Positions 1-5,367 of a stretch of 5,367 nt of DNA are shown here, in pieces. This DNA comes from Akkermansia sp. Lineage in GTDB: Bacteria; Verrucomicrobiota; Verrucomicrobiia; Verrucomicrobiales; Akkermansiaceae. The notes below the pieces were generated by a model. That model did no database searches. It was given only the letters and a program-made list of their open reading frames with translations, and was not told the DNA's origin. A program made the position numbers and the translations under genes. Numbering within the stretch: position 1 is the first letter of the stretch; the number at the start of each line of letters is the position of its first letter. The stretch covers positions 1-5,367 of the forward strand of contig JAIFNK010000195.1 in assembly GCA_020047775.1 (NCBI GenBank), written 5' to 3'.

Positions 1-317
1 GCAAAACCACTCCGGCAGGGTGCCGGGGAAGCCAAAACCAACTTGTTTTCAGCGGGTGGAGAAAGAAGAGCTCCGAGGCGAGGGGCCTCAGGGGCTTTTA
101 AAAGAATCAGCTTCAAATCCACGCCCGCCGGGATCAGTGGGGCTGGCTTTTCGTTTTCACGGGATTCCGTCGCACATGGGCAGGAATCAAGCTGCTCGCA
201 GCAACTCATGCCATGTCCGCAGGACGTTTCCGGCATCGCCGCCAAACACGACGGCATCTGGGACAACTGGAGAATCAGTCCCAAAAACAAGCCGACGATG
301 GACTTAAAGACGATCAC
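1..317 (-). CDS. Small exported Cys-rich protein, hypothetical (3' end beyond window)
   Basis: The minus strand is open from the left edge through 105 codons to a GTG at 317-315, which I take as the start because a good signal peptide follows directly. That peptide has Lys5, a hydrophobic core at residues 7-18 (IVGLFLGLILQL) and a likely signal peptidase I site near SCLAA, residues 23-27. The mature part begins with a Cys cluster, CGHGMSCCEQLDSCPC at residues 33-48, spaced C-x5-CC-x5-C-x-C with a His and a Met inside. A Pro/Ala/Leu-rich, low-complexity stretch follows. There is no lipobox fitting the consensus. The Cys/His/Met cluster could bind a metal such as copper or zinc, or form disulfides in the periplasm; this is inference. 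The family is not recognised. The gene is divergent from ppc. No Shine-Dalgarno site is seen. The frame stays open upstream of the GTG with no ATG nearby, so the exact start is uncertain. The plus-strand frames over this stretch give no plausible protein. Confidence 0.66.
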   Translation of the reverse strand, partial: MIVFKSIVGLFLGLILQLSQMPSCLAAMPETSCGHGMSCCEQLDSCPCATESRENEKPAPLIPAGVDLKLILLKAPEAPRLGALLSPPAENKLVLASPAPCRSGF

Positions 318-350
318 GCCGGTAAGAGTAACGGAATGAAGGGGTATTCC

Positions 351-379
351 AATATTCTTTTTCCAAAAACAGGCATCAA
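351..379 (-). promoter_or_regulatory. Candidate sigma70-like promoter for the leftward Cys-rich gene
   Basis: Read on the minus strand, TTGATG (379-374) and AATATT (356-351) are separated by 17 bases. Each hexamer matches 4 of 6 consensus positions. The predicted transcript would start near 344 and give a leader of about 27 bases before the GTG at 317. Spacing and position are good, but the hexamers are only fair and AT-rich intergenic DNA often gives such hits. Confidence 0.33.
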
Positions 380-397
380 AGACCGATTGTGCGGGAC

Positions 398-425
398 TTG
401 ACGTGGGAGAAGCCTGATTTACAAG
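398..425 (+). promoter_or_regulatory. Weak candidate promoter for ppc
   Basis: TTGACG (398-403, 5 of 6 to the -35 consensus) is followed after 16 bases by TACAAG (420-425, 4 of 6 to the -10 consensus). If used, transcription would begin around 430-433, almost at the ppc ATG at 435, giving a near-leaderless message. That would agree with the lack of a Shine-Dalgarno site at normal distance; the nearest purine run, GGGAGAAG at 405-412, is over 20 bases from the ATG. A promoter further upstream is equally possible. Confidence 0.2.
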
Positions 426-434
426 TCGCCGCGC

Positions 435-3182
435 ATGACAGACACCGCCAGCAACCCCATTCGAGAGCAGCTTCGGCTGGAAGGATTCGACCTGATCGAC
501 GAGCGGCTGCAATATTTGCTGGGCTGCCTTGAGGACGCCTTGGTCAGCACCGGCGAAACTGAACTCCTGCCATTTCTCCCGTGGTCCGGCCGCGAACCGG
601 AAATCGGCGCCGCCCCCGAGGGCCTGCCACAGCTCTATTCGATCGGCTTCCAGCTCCTAAACATGGTGGAGGAGCGCGTGGCTGCGGAAATCCGCCGCGA
701 GCGGGAAAAAGCGCTCGGTGCGGAATCAATCCGCGGCCTGTGGCCGCAGGCGCTGCGGGATCTCCGCGCCATCGGCCTGACACCGGAACAAATCCTCGAA
801 GTCCTGCGCGACGTCCAAGTCGAGCCAGTCCTCACCGCCCACCCGACCGAGGCCAAGCGCTCCAGCATCCGCGAACGCCACCGCGCGCTCTACGATGAAA
901 TGGTCCGTAACGAGTTCCCGAAATACACCGAACGCGAACGCCGCCGCATCCGCGAACGCGTCGTCACCACCCTCGAAACCCTCTGGCGCACTGCGGAAAT
1001 CCACCTCGTCCGCCCGGACATCACCAGCGAGCTGCGCAACGCCACCCACTACCTGCGCGACCTTTTCCCGTCCGCCATCAACCGGCTCGACCTGCATTTC
1101 ACTGAAGCCTGGCGTGACGCCGGCCTCCCGCTCGATTTGCTCCGCTCCGCCGGAAACATCCCGCGCCTCATCTTCGGCACCTGGATCGGCGGCGACCGCG
1201 ACGGCCACCCGCTCGTCACCCCGGAAGTCACGGATAAAACCCTCGCAGAACTCCGCCACTCCGCCTTCAAGCTGCTCGAACGCGAATTGCTCGATCTCTC
1301 CGCGCAGCTCACGCTTTCCCGCTATCTAACACCCGTTCCGGAGGAGCTCCAAACCCGCATCGACCACCTCGCGAAAACCGTGGACGCGCCCGAGGGAGTC
1401 CGGGAAATCCTCTATCGCCACGAAGAGGAGCCGTGGCGGCAAATGGCCATGCTCATGGCGCTGCGCCTCCGCGAACAAATCAAGGGCAAGCCCGGATATA
1501 AAAACACCGCTTGCCTCGTCGATGACTTGAATCTCCTTTCCCGCACGCTCGCCGCATCCGGCTGCCACATGCTCGAGGAAGCCGCATTCCGCCCGCTGCG
1601 GCACAAGTTGGAGATGTTCGGCTTCCACCTCGCCACGCTCGACATCCGGCAGAACTCGGAATTCCACGACAAGGCGATCAGCCAGTTGTTAGTCGCCGCC
1701 GGAGTGGCCGATGGCGAAAACTACCCCTCCTGGCCCGAGGCCAAACGCCTCGATTTCCTCAACGCCGAACTCGCCTCCACCCGCCCGTTCCTCCACGACG
1801 ACCTGCGCGTCGGCGAGCAGGCGGACAACGTGCTCGACACCTATCGGGTCCTCGTTCGGCACCGGAAAAACTGGGGCACGCCTGGCCTCGGCGCCCTGAT
1901 CGTCTCCATGACCCGCCAGCTCTCCGACCTGCTCGGCGTTTATCTGCTAGCCCGCGAGGCCGGCCTCATGGAACTCACCCCGGGCGGCCTCGTCTGCCCG
2001 CTGCAAGTCGTCCCGCTTTTCGAGACGATGGACGACCTCGACCGCTCGCCCGGCATCCTCAAGGACTTTCTCCAGCATCCGCTCACCCTGCGCTCCGCCG
2101 GGAAATTTCCCTCGCAGCAGGTGATGCTCGGTTACTCGGATTCCAACAAGGACTGCGGCATCCTCGCCGCGCAGTTCGCCCTCCAGCGCGCCCAGGGCGC
2201 TCTCACCGGTGTCGGCAGGGAAAGCGGTGTCAAACTCTGTTTCTTCCACGGCCGCGGCGGCACCATTTCCCGCGGTGCCGGACCCACCCATTGGTTCATG
2301 GCCGCCCTGCCCCACGGCGCGATGAGTGGCGGCTTCCGCATGACCGAGCAGGGCGAAACCATCGCCCAGAAATACGCCAACCTCGCCAGCGCCACCTACA
2401 ACCTCGAACTGCTGCTCGCCGGAGCCGCCGTCACCACCGCGCATCACCGCCACTCCCCGCCGGTGGACGATCCCTGCGAGGCCTTCATGGCGCGGCTGGG
2501 AGAAACCAGCCAGGCCGCCTACCAGAAATTCCTCAAGACCGAGGGCTTCATCGAGTTCTACCGTCAGGCCACCCCCATCGACGCCCTGGAAAACTCGCGC
2601 ATCGGCTCCCGCCCCGCGCGGCGGACCGGCACCAAGGGATTCTCCATCAGCGATCTGCGGGCGATCCCGTGGGTCTTCTCCTGGACCCAGGCGCGCTTCT
2701 ATCTGCCCGGTTGGTTCGGCGTGGGATCCGCGCTGCAAGCCCTCAAAACCGAGGACCCGGAGGGCTTTGCCGCATTCAAGCAGGCGCTGCCGAAATCCAC
2801 CTTCCTCAGCTACGTGCTCACCAACGTGGAGACCAACCTCGCCTCCGCGAACCTCGACTTGATGAGGGAATACGCCGCTCTCGTGCAAAACGAAGACCTC
2901 CGGAAAAAGTTCGTTAGCTTGGTCTGCGATGAATTCGAAAGAACCCGCAACCTGCTTGCCGAGCTCTTCGATGGTGAAATGAAAGACCGCCGCCCGCGCA
3001 TGGCCAAGACCCTGGAGATCCGTGAAGCCCCGCTCCGTGTCCTCCATCAACAGCAAATCACCCTTCTCCGCGAGTGGCGCAGCCACGTCACCGCCGGCCA
3101 ATCGACCGAAGCCGACGCCCTCCTCCCCAAACTCCTCCTCTCCATCAACGCCATCGCCTCCGGCCTCCGCACCACCGGCTAA
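435..3182 (+). CDS. ppc: Phosphoenolpyruvate carboxylase
   Basis: This cytoplasmic, Mg/Mn-dependent enzyme joins bicarbonate to phosphoenolpyruvate to give oxaloacetate and phosphate, refilling the TCA cycle and feeding aspartate synthesis. The 915-residue protein has normal family length (E. coli 883) and all signature blocks in order: VLTAHPTE at 132-139 (catalytic His136); GTWIGGDRDGHP at 248-259; LDIRQNS at 402-408; LFETMDD at 528-534 (metal-binding Glu530); MLGYSDSNKDCG at 564-575 (metal Asp569, Lys572); FFHGRGGTISRGAG at 603-616 (His605, Arg607, Arg613); MTEQGE at 636-641; IGSRPARR at 723-730; LRAIPWVFSWTQARFYLPGW at 741-760. It appears catalytically intact. The usual C-terminal NTG ends here as TTG, and the position matching E. 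coli Lys773 appears to be Ser804. Both E. coli residues contact the aspartate inhibitor, so feedback control may differ (inference). The first residues resemble other PEPC N-termini, supporting this ATG. No clear Shine-Dalgarno site precedes it, and the gene seems to be transcribed alone. Confidence 0.98.
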   Translation: MTDTASNPIREQLRLEGFDLIDERLQYLLGCLEDALVSTGETELLPFLPWSGREPEIGAAPEGLPQLYSIGFQLLNMVEERVAAEIRREREKALGAESIRGLWPQALRDLRAIGLTPEQILEVLRDVQVEPVLTAHPTEAKRSSIRERHRALYDEMVRNEFPKYTERERRRIRERVVTTLETLWRTAEIHLVRPDITSELRNATHYLRDLFPSAINRLDLHFTEAWRDAGLPLDLLRSAGNIPRLIFGTWIGGDRDGHPLVTPEVTDKTLAELRHSAFKLLERELLDLSAQLTLSRYLTPVPEELQTRIDHLAKTVDAPEGVREILYRHEEEPWRQMAMLMALRLREQIKGKPGYKNTACLVDDLNLLSRTLAASGCHMLEEAAFRPLRHKLEMFGFHLATLDIRQNSEFHDKAISQLLVAAGVADGENYPSWPEAKRLDFLNAELASTRPFLHDDLRVGEQADNVLDTYRVLVRHRKNWGTPGLGALIVSMTRQLSDLLGVYLLAREAGLMELTPGGLVCPLQVVPLFETMDDLDRSPGILKDFLQHPLTLRSAGKFPSQQVMLGYSDSNKDCGILAAQFALQRAQGALTGVGRESGVKLCFFHGRGGTISRGAGPTHWFMAALPHGAMSGGFRMTEQGETIAQKYANLASATYNLELLLAGAAVTTAHHRHSPPVDDPCEAFMARLGETSQAAYQKFLKTEGFIEFYRQATPIDALENSRIGSRPARRTGTKGFSISDLRAIPWVFSWTQARFYLPGWFGVGSALQALKTEDPEGFAAFKQALPKSTFLSYVLTNVETNLASANLDLMREYAALVQNEDLRKKFVSLVCDEFERTRNLLAELFDGEMKDRRPRMAKTLEIREAPLRVLHQQQITLLREWRSHVTAGQSTEADALLPKLLLSINAIASGLRTTG

Positions 3183-3241
3183 CGGGCACCCCCCGGACCG
3201 CGGGATTCATCCCGGCTTTCATTCATCCATCCTAACCGTGT

Positions 3242-3533
3242 CCTCCGCCCGTCGTCATGACCCGGGCCGGGGTCCGTTCCCTCATCGCCCGTCTGGAAGA
3301 TCCCTGGGAATTGGGCGCACAAGTCATGGCTGGTCGCGGCCTGCGCTTGATGGAAGCCATGCGCCTGCGCGTGAAGGATCTCGATTTCGGGCAAGGAACC
3401 ATCACCATCCGAAACCGACATCCGGACCGTTCAAAGTCCTCCTGGTCATGCCGATGTCTCCACCACCATGATTTACCTCCACGTCATGAAACGCCCCGGC
3501 GCGGGCGCTCCCAGCCCCATGGATAATCTCTAA
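3242..3533 (+). pseudogene. intI: Integron integrase (tyrosine recombinase) remnant, internally deleted and frameshifted
   Basis: Two pieces of one integrase lie in different frames. Piece one (from about 3242, with Met at 3257) reads PVVMTRAGVRSLIARLEDPW and continues to [17 protein letters not shown] and TITIRN. This is the start of the catalytic domain, and the Arg of GLR is the box I catalytic arginine. Piece two (3411-3533, another frame) reads ETDIRTVQ, then [19 protein letters not shown] and ends SPMDNL-stop. It holds the last catalytic His and the nucleophile Tyr, plus the PG...SP(L/M)D tail typical of IntI rather than XerC/D. Missing are the N-terminal core-binding domain (roughly the first 110 residues), the catalytic Lys, the HxxR motif and the IntI-specific helix, about 110-130 residues between the pieces. 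The junction falls near 3405-3416. The gene cannot make an active recombinase. It starts about 60 bases after the ppc stop. No attI or attC site was recognised, so its role as a cassette platform is not shown. Confidence 0.82.
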
Positions 3534-3634
3534 ACCGAAAAAATTTCCTCAAATCCAGATTTGCCGCTTGGCTCGCCAGCATGAACACCCTATCAAGTGC
3601 TCAATGAACGAGGTCGCTGAAATCCGTAATTCCG

Positions 3635-3696
3635 GGTCGGGTTTTACCCTGATCACCGAGCGGTCGGTTAACACCCCCAAACCCGACCGTTCGGTC
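3635..3696. promoter_or_regulatory. Twin operator-like dyads with mutually exclusive hairpins
   Basis: Two sites resemble the perfect palindrome ACCGACCGGTCGGT: 3655-3668 matches 13 of 14 and 3682-3695 matches 12 of 14, with centres 27 bases apart. As a pair, 3655-3667 and 3683-3695 form a 13-base inverted repeat with one G-T pair and a 15-base loop. A third element, GGTCGGGTTT at 3635-3644, is perfectly complementary to AAACCCGACC at 3679-3688, so the right arm can pair with either partner. TAAAAT at 3716-3721 could serve as a -10 box, and a -35 would then fall next to or inside the right dyad. Size and symmetry suit a TetR-family repressor operator (inference). No regulator gene lies in the window. 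There is no T-run after the hairpin, so a simple intrinsic terminator is unlikely. Confidence 0.45.
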
Positions 3697-3733
3697 AATA
3701 GGACTGTTGTGCAAATAAAATATATGTCACGCC

Positions 3734-3814
3734 ATCAACATCTCCAAATCCGTCATCGCCGACCTGACTTTTTTGTTGGTCCCGGCGGCTCACAGCCCCA
3801 AAAAAACTTTATAG
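3734..3814 (+). pseudogene. Possible truncated 5' end of an exported-protein gene
   Basis: In the frame starting at 3734 the sequence reads INISKSVIADLTFLLVPAAH, then a few residues to a TAG at 3812-3814. It looks like a signal peptide: a Lys, a hydrophobic core and a small-residue AAH cleavage-like site. The first codon is ATC where an ATG would be expected. It lies just downstream of the dyads and -10-like box, where a regulated gene would begin, and it stops where the DNA turns AT-rich. One reading is the stub of a repressor-controlled exported protein, for example an efflux adaptor, cut by the incoming downstream DNA. It is short enough to be chance. Confidence 0.22.
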
Positions 3815-3822
3815 CAACCATA

Positions 3823-4509
3823 ATGAGAAAAAGCGAACTAAGCCGGCAGTGCTTCACCTGTAACCTAGCATCCCTAATTGCATTATGTTTTATCCTTTTC
3901 ACTAGCCTCATGGGTGCGGAAGAGGTCGGGAGCCTTCTGTGGCATGGTGCCAAGCTTATTGTAGAGGTGCCAGACAATTTAGTCAGAGTAGACAACGCAG
4001 ATTCTGACATCGCAAAGATCCTTGAGGAGACTAAACCAGAAAGCTACACTCTTCTGTTTTCATTCGTTGATGGCAAATCTCTTAAAGCCGCCTCAGAAAC
4101 GCGGTTGAACGGTGACTCTGCACCACTTCCATACGCCACAATCACCGTGCCTCGAGCTTATCTGATTCCTGGTCGTTCACCCTCAATGACTCCAGCTGAA
4201 ATGGTGCAGGCTATGAAGATGCACATGGCTAATGAAAAAGCGAAAGGGCCAGGAGCATCTAATTGCGTAATGATTTCGCAGTCGGAACATCATGTATCAA
4301 TCTTAACTAGATCTCAGGTAGAAAGAAAAGTTGGCGGAAAACTTGAAAAGAAAGACATGGCAAATATCTCTTCACACATTAATGCAGGAAAGTTCTTTGT
4401 GATGATTGGTATCTCAAGCCTTTGGACTAATGAATCCGATGCGTATAATCTTTCTTTAATCAATGATAAGTTGAGGAAAGGGCTAAAAATCGTTCTGGAT
4501 AATCCTTAA
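3823..4509 (+). CDS. Exported protein of unknown function
   Basis: The 228-residue protein starts at 3823 because a typical signal peptide follows: Arg2, Lys3 and Arg8, a hydrophobic core LASLIALCFILFTSL at 15-29, and a likely cut near GA at 31-32. The open frame continues upstream but adds only unlikely sequence. The mature protein is mixed alpha/beta in look: strand-like LLWHGAKLIVEVP (38-50) and SYTLLFSFVDG (74-84), a helix around 123-141 with several Met (PAEMVQAMKMHMANEKAK), strand-like FFVMIGISSL (191-200) and a final helix NDKLRKGLKIVL (214-225). No catalytic motif, metal site, lipobox or further membrane segment is seen. The family is not recognised. Codon use is AT-rich (two lines counted by eye at 37-40% GC), unlike ppc, suggesting transfer. 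The next gene starts 11 bases after the stop, so co-transcription is likely. No Shine-Dalgarno site is visible. Confidence 0.78.
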   Translation: MRKSELSRQCFTCNLASLIALCFILFTSLMGAEEVGSLLWHGAKLIVEVPDNLVRVDNADSDIAKILEETKPESYTLLFSFVDGKSLKAASETRLNGDSAPLPYATITVPRAYLIPGRSPSMTPAEMVQAMKMHMANEKAKGPGASNCVMISQSEHHVSILTRSQVERKVGGKLEKKDMANISSHINAGKFFVMIGISSLWTNESDAYNLSLINDKLRKGLKIVLDNP

Positions 4510-4520
4510 CCTAATACATC

Positions 4521-5367
4521 ATGAAATACCTCATACTATTTATACTGGCTCTAATAGCTAACGATCAGTCACTTCAGGCTCAAGAAGGGGTCGCTACGCG
4601 AGAACCTAAATGGAAGCAAGTAAGCCAGGCCTTTGGTTTTTTCTTTGCTCAGAATTACTCGCTGAATCGGATCGCTACAGAGTATCCAGACCTAGCACCC
4701 CAAGTCAGACAGGCTAATTTTGCGTTTATGTCCACTGCACTTGGTGAAGGTGCGAGCGCTCTTGAATCTGTGTTGAATGCAGAGTGGGCGAAAGAATGGC
4801 CGGCGGCAAAGCCAAAGGTAGAAGCTGAATTTCTGCGCGCTGCTAATGAACAGAAACTCACGAGGGAGATCTCAGTCGCGTATATTCAGGAGGTTAATCA
4901 ACGAGCAAAAGGAATTCTTCCTGAGTCAATTCGGAATGCATTTCTCGCATATAATCCAGCCTATGTTAAATCTCCCAGCGCAGAAATGGCTGCCGGATGG
5001 CGTCAGAATTTCTCAACACTCAAGCACCCCAAGTCGTCTGGTGCTGACATTACGATTGGAATGCCTTTAAGTTGGAGGAAGAGGGATAGCACAAGAGAGG
5101 CAGTCGTTCAGGTTTTCAGAAGTGGCGCAGGCAACGGCCCGATCTTGTGCACGATTTCTTGCGTCAAAGCTCTTGAAGATGCAGACGGAGATTTTAATGC
5201 GGAGGATATGAAGGAGCTTTTTACCGATGCATTAATCAAAGAATCCCTACCTGATGGAGCAACTCTAATTGAGGGTCGCCCGATGACTATCGCTGGCATG
5301 TCTGGCAGCATGAGCGTCTTCGACATGACCCAAGAAGAATTGGACGTCAAGATGAAGATGCGTTGTA
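4521..5367 (+). CDS. Exported two-part protein of unknown function (C-terminus beyond window)
   Basis: The ATG at 4521 opens a frame with no stop for 282 codons to the right edge. Residues 1-20 are a signal peptide with Lys2, the core LILFILALIA and a likely cut at LQA-QE. Residues 25-145 appear mostly helical and rich in Ala, Glu and Trp (EWAKEWPAAKPKVEAEF around 88-104). Residues 168-282 form a second, beta-rich part: ADITIGMPLSWRKRDSTREA, then a strand, an acidic helix (NAEDMKELFTDALIKE), and the strand-rich end with MTIAGMSGSMSVFDMT and LDVKMKMR. This second part recalls small periplasmic domains of the PsbP/DcrB type from general appearance only. No enzyme motif is seen. It is AT-rich like the preceding gene and probably shares its mRNA, 11 bases apart. 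Both products are exported, which suggests a joint role in the periplasm or outside. The true length is unknown. Confidence 0.8.
   Translation, partial: MKYLILFILALIANDQSLQAQEGVATREPKWKQVSQAFGFFFAQNYSLNRIATEYPDLAPQVRQANFAFMSTALGEGASALESVLNAEWAKEWPAAKPKVEAEFLRAANEQKLTREISVAYIQEVNQRAKGILPESIRNAFLAYNPAYVKSPSAEMAAGWRQNFSTLKHPKSSGADITIGMPLSWRKRDSTREAVVQVFRSGAGNGPILCTISCVKALEDADGDFNAEDMKELFTDALIKESLPDGATLIEGRPMTIAGMSGSMSVFDMTQEELDVKMKMRC

Larger units (their letters stand above)
3534..3822. other. Gene-free stretch between the intI remnant and the exported gene pair
   Basis: About 290 bases with no convincing complete gene. The frame of the downstream gene is open back to 3568, but the extra residues are rich in His, Arg, Pro and Gln and look untranslated. 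The real signal peptide begins at 3823. The stretch holds the dyad-rich segment at 3635-3696, a -10-like TAAAAT at 3716-3721, and a possible remnant of an exported protein's start at 3734-3814. Base composition falls from about 50% GC to AT-rich sequence near 3800. Confidence 0.6.

Noticed and set aside
20..401. Plus-strand open frames at 20-307, 43-339 and 213-401
   Set aside because: Their translations are Ser/Arg/Pro-rich without any recognisable protein character, while the minus strand over the same DNA encodes a convincing signal peptide and Cys cluster.
726..1259. Long open frames on the opposite strand inside ppc, including 726-1259 and 1947-3101
   Set aside because: They are shadows of the GC-rich ppc codons: low-complexity Gly/Ala/Glu-rich translations without motifs, fully covered by a certain gene.
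3201..3214. Hairpin CGGG-ATTCAT-CCCG after ppc as a terminator
   Set aside because: The stem is only 4 base pairs and no T-run follows, so it does not qualify as an intrinsic terminator.
3205..3228. Direct repeat ATTCATCC at 3205-3212 and 3221-3228
   Set aside because: Only 8 bases with 8 bases between copies. It could be a target duplication or chance, and nothing between the copies looks mobile.
3568..3822. Upstream extension of the 3823 gene to the ATG at 3568 or 3724
   Set aside because: The added residues are rich in His, Arg, Gln and Pro, run through the dyad region, and would bury the clear signal peptide that starts at 3823.
3534..4520. Downstream genes as integron cassettes with attC sites
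   Set aside because: The intI remnant points toward these genes, the reverse of the usual layout, and no paired RYYYAAC/GTTRRRY core sites with a long imperfect palindrome were seen at the gene ends.
4655..4861. Minus-strand frames at 4655-4861 and 5108-5350
   Set aside because: They lie inside the plus-strand exported-protein gene, which stays open for 282 codons with a signal peptide. Their translations are Ser/Ala-rich shadows.

Overview
The window looks like chromosomal DNA from a Gram-negative, GC-rich bacterium, most plausibly of the phylum Verrucomicrobiota. That placement is inferred from three things: the style of the integron-integrase remnant, the absence of recognisable Shine-Dalgarno sites, and the small exported Cys-rich protein. 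It has not been tested by a search.

Layout. (1) Positions 1-317, minus strand: the N-terminal 105 residues of a small exported Cys-rich protein whose gene runs off the left edge and probably starts at GTG. (2) Positions 318-434: a short divergent intergenic region with a fair candidate promoter for the leftward gene and a weak one for the rightward gene. (3) Positions 435-3182, plus strand: a complete, intact phosphoenolpyruvate carboxylase gene (ppc), the metabolic core of the window, about 63% GC in a line counted by eye. (4) Positions 3242-3533: a broken integron integrase (intI) that has lost its N-terminal domain and about 110-130 central residues. The box I arginine lies in one frame and the final GH...Y motif and C-terminal tail lie in another. 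(5) Positions 3534-3822: a gene-free stretch with two copies of a dyad close to ACCGACCGGTCGGT, alternative base-pairing, an AT-rich -10-like box, and what may be the first residues of a lost exported protein. (6) Positions 3823-4509 and 4521-5367, plus strand: two tightly spaced genes for exported proteins of unknown function, about 40% GC, the second cut by the right edge.

How it fits together. The ppc gene is housekeeping and supplies oxaloacetate. Everything from about 3240 onward looks like accumulated accessory DNA behind it: a dead recombinase, an orphan operator-like region, and an AT-richer two-gene unit that probably arrived by transfer. The two exported proteins are probably co-transcribed and may act together in the periplasm or outside the cell. 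No RNA gene, CRISPR array, intact mobile element or convincing attC site was seen. I found no strong evidence of a new defence or mobile system. The least explained parts are the twin-dyad region and the exported gene pair.
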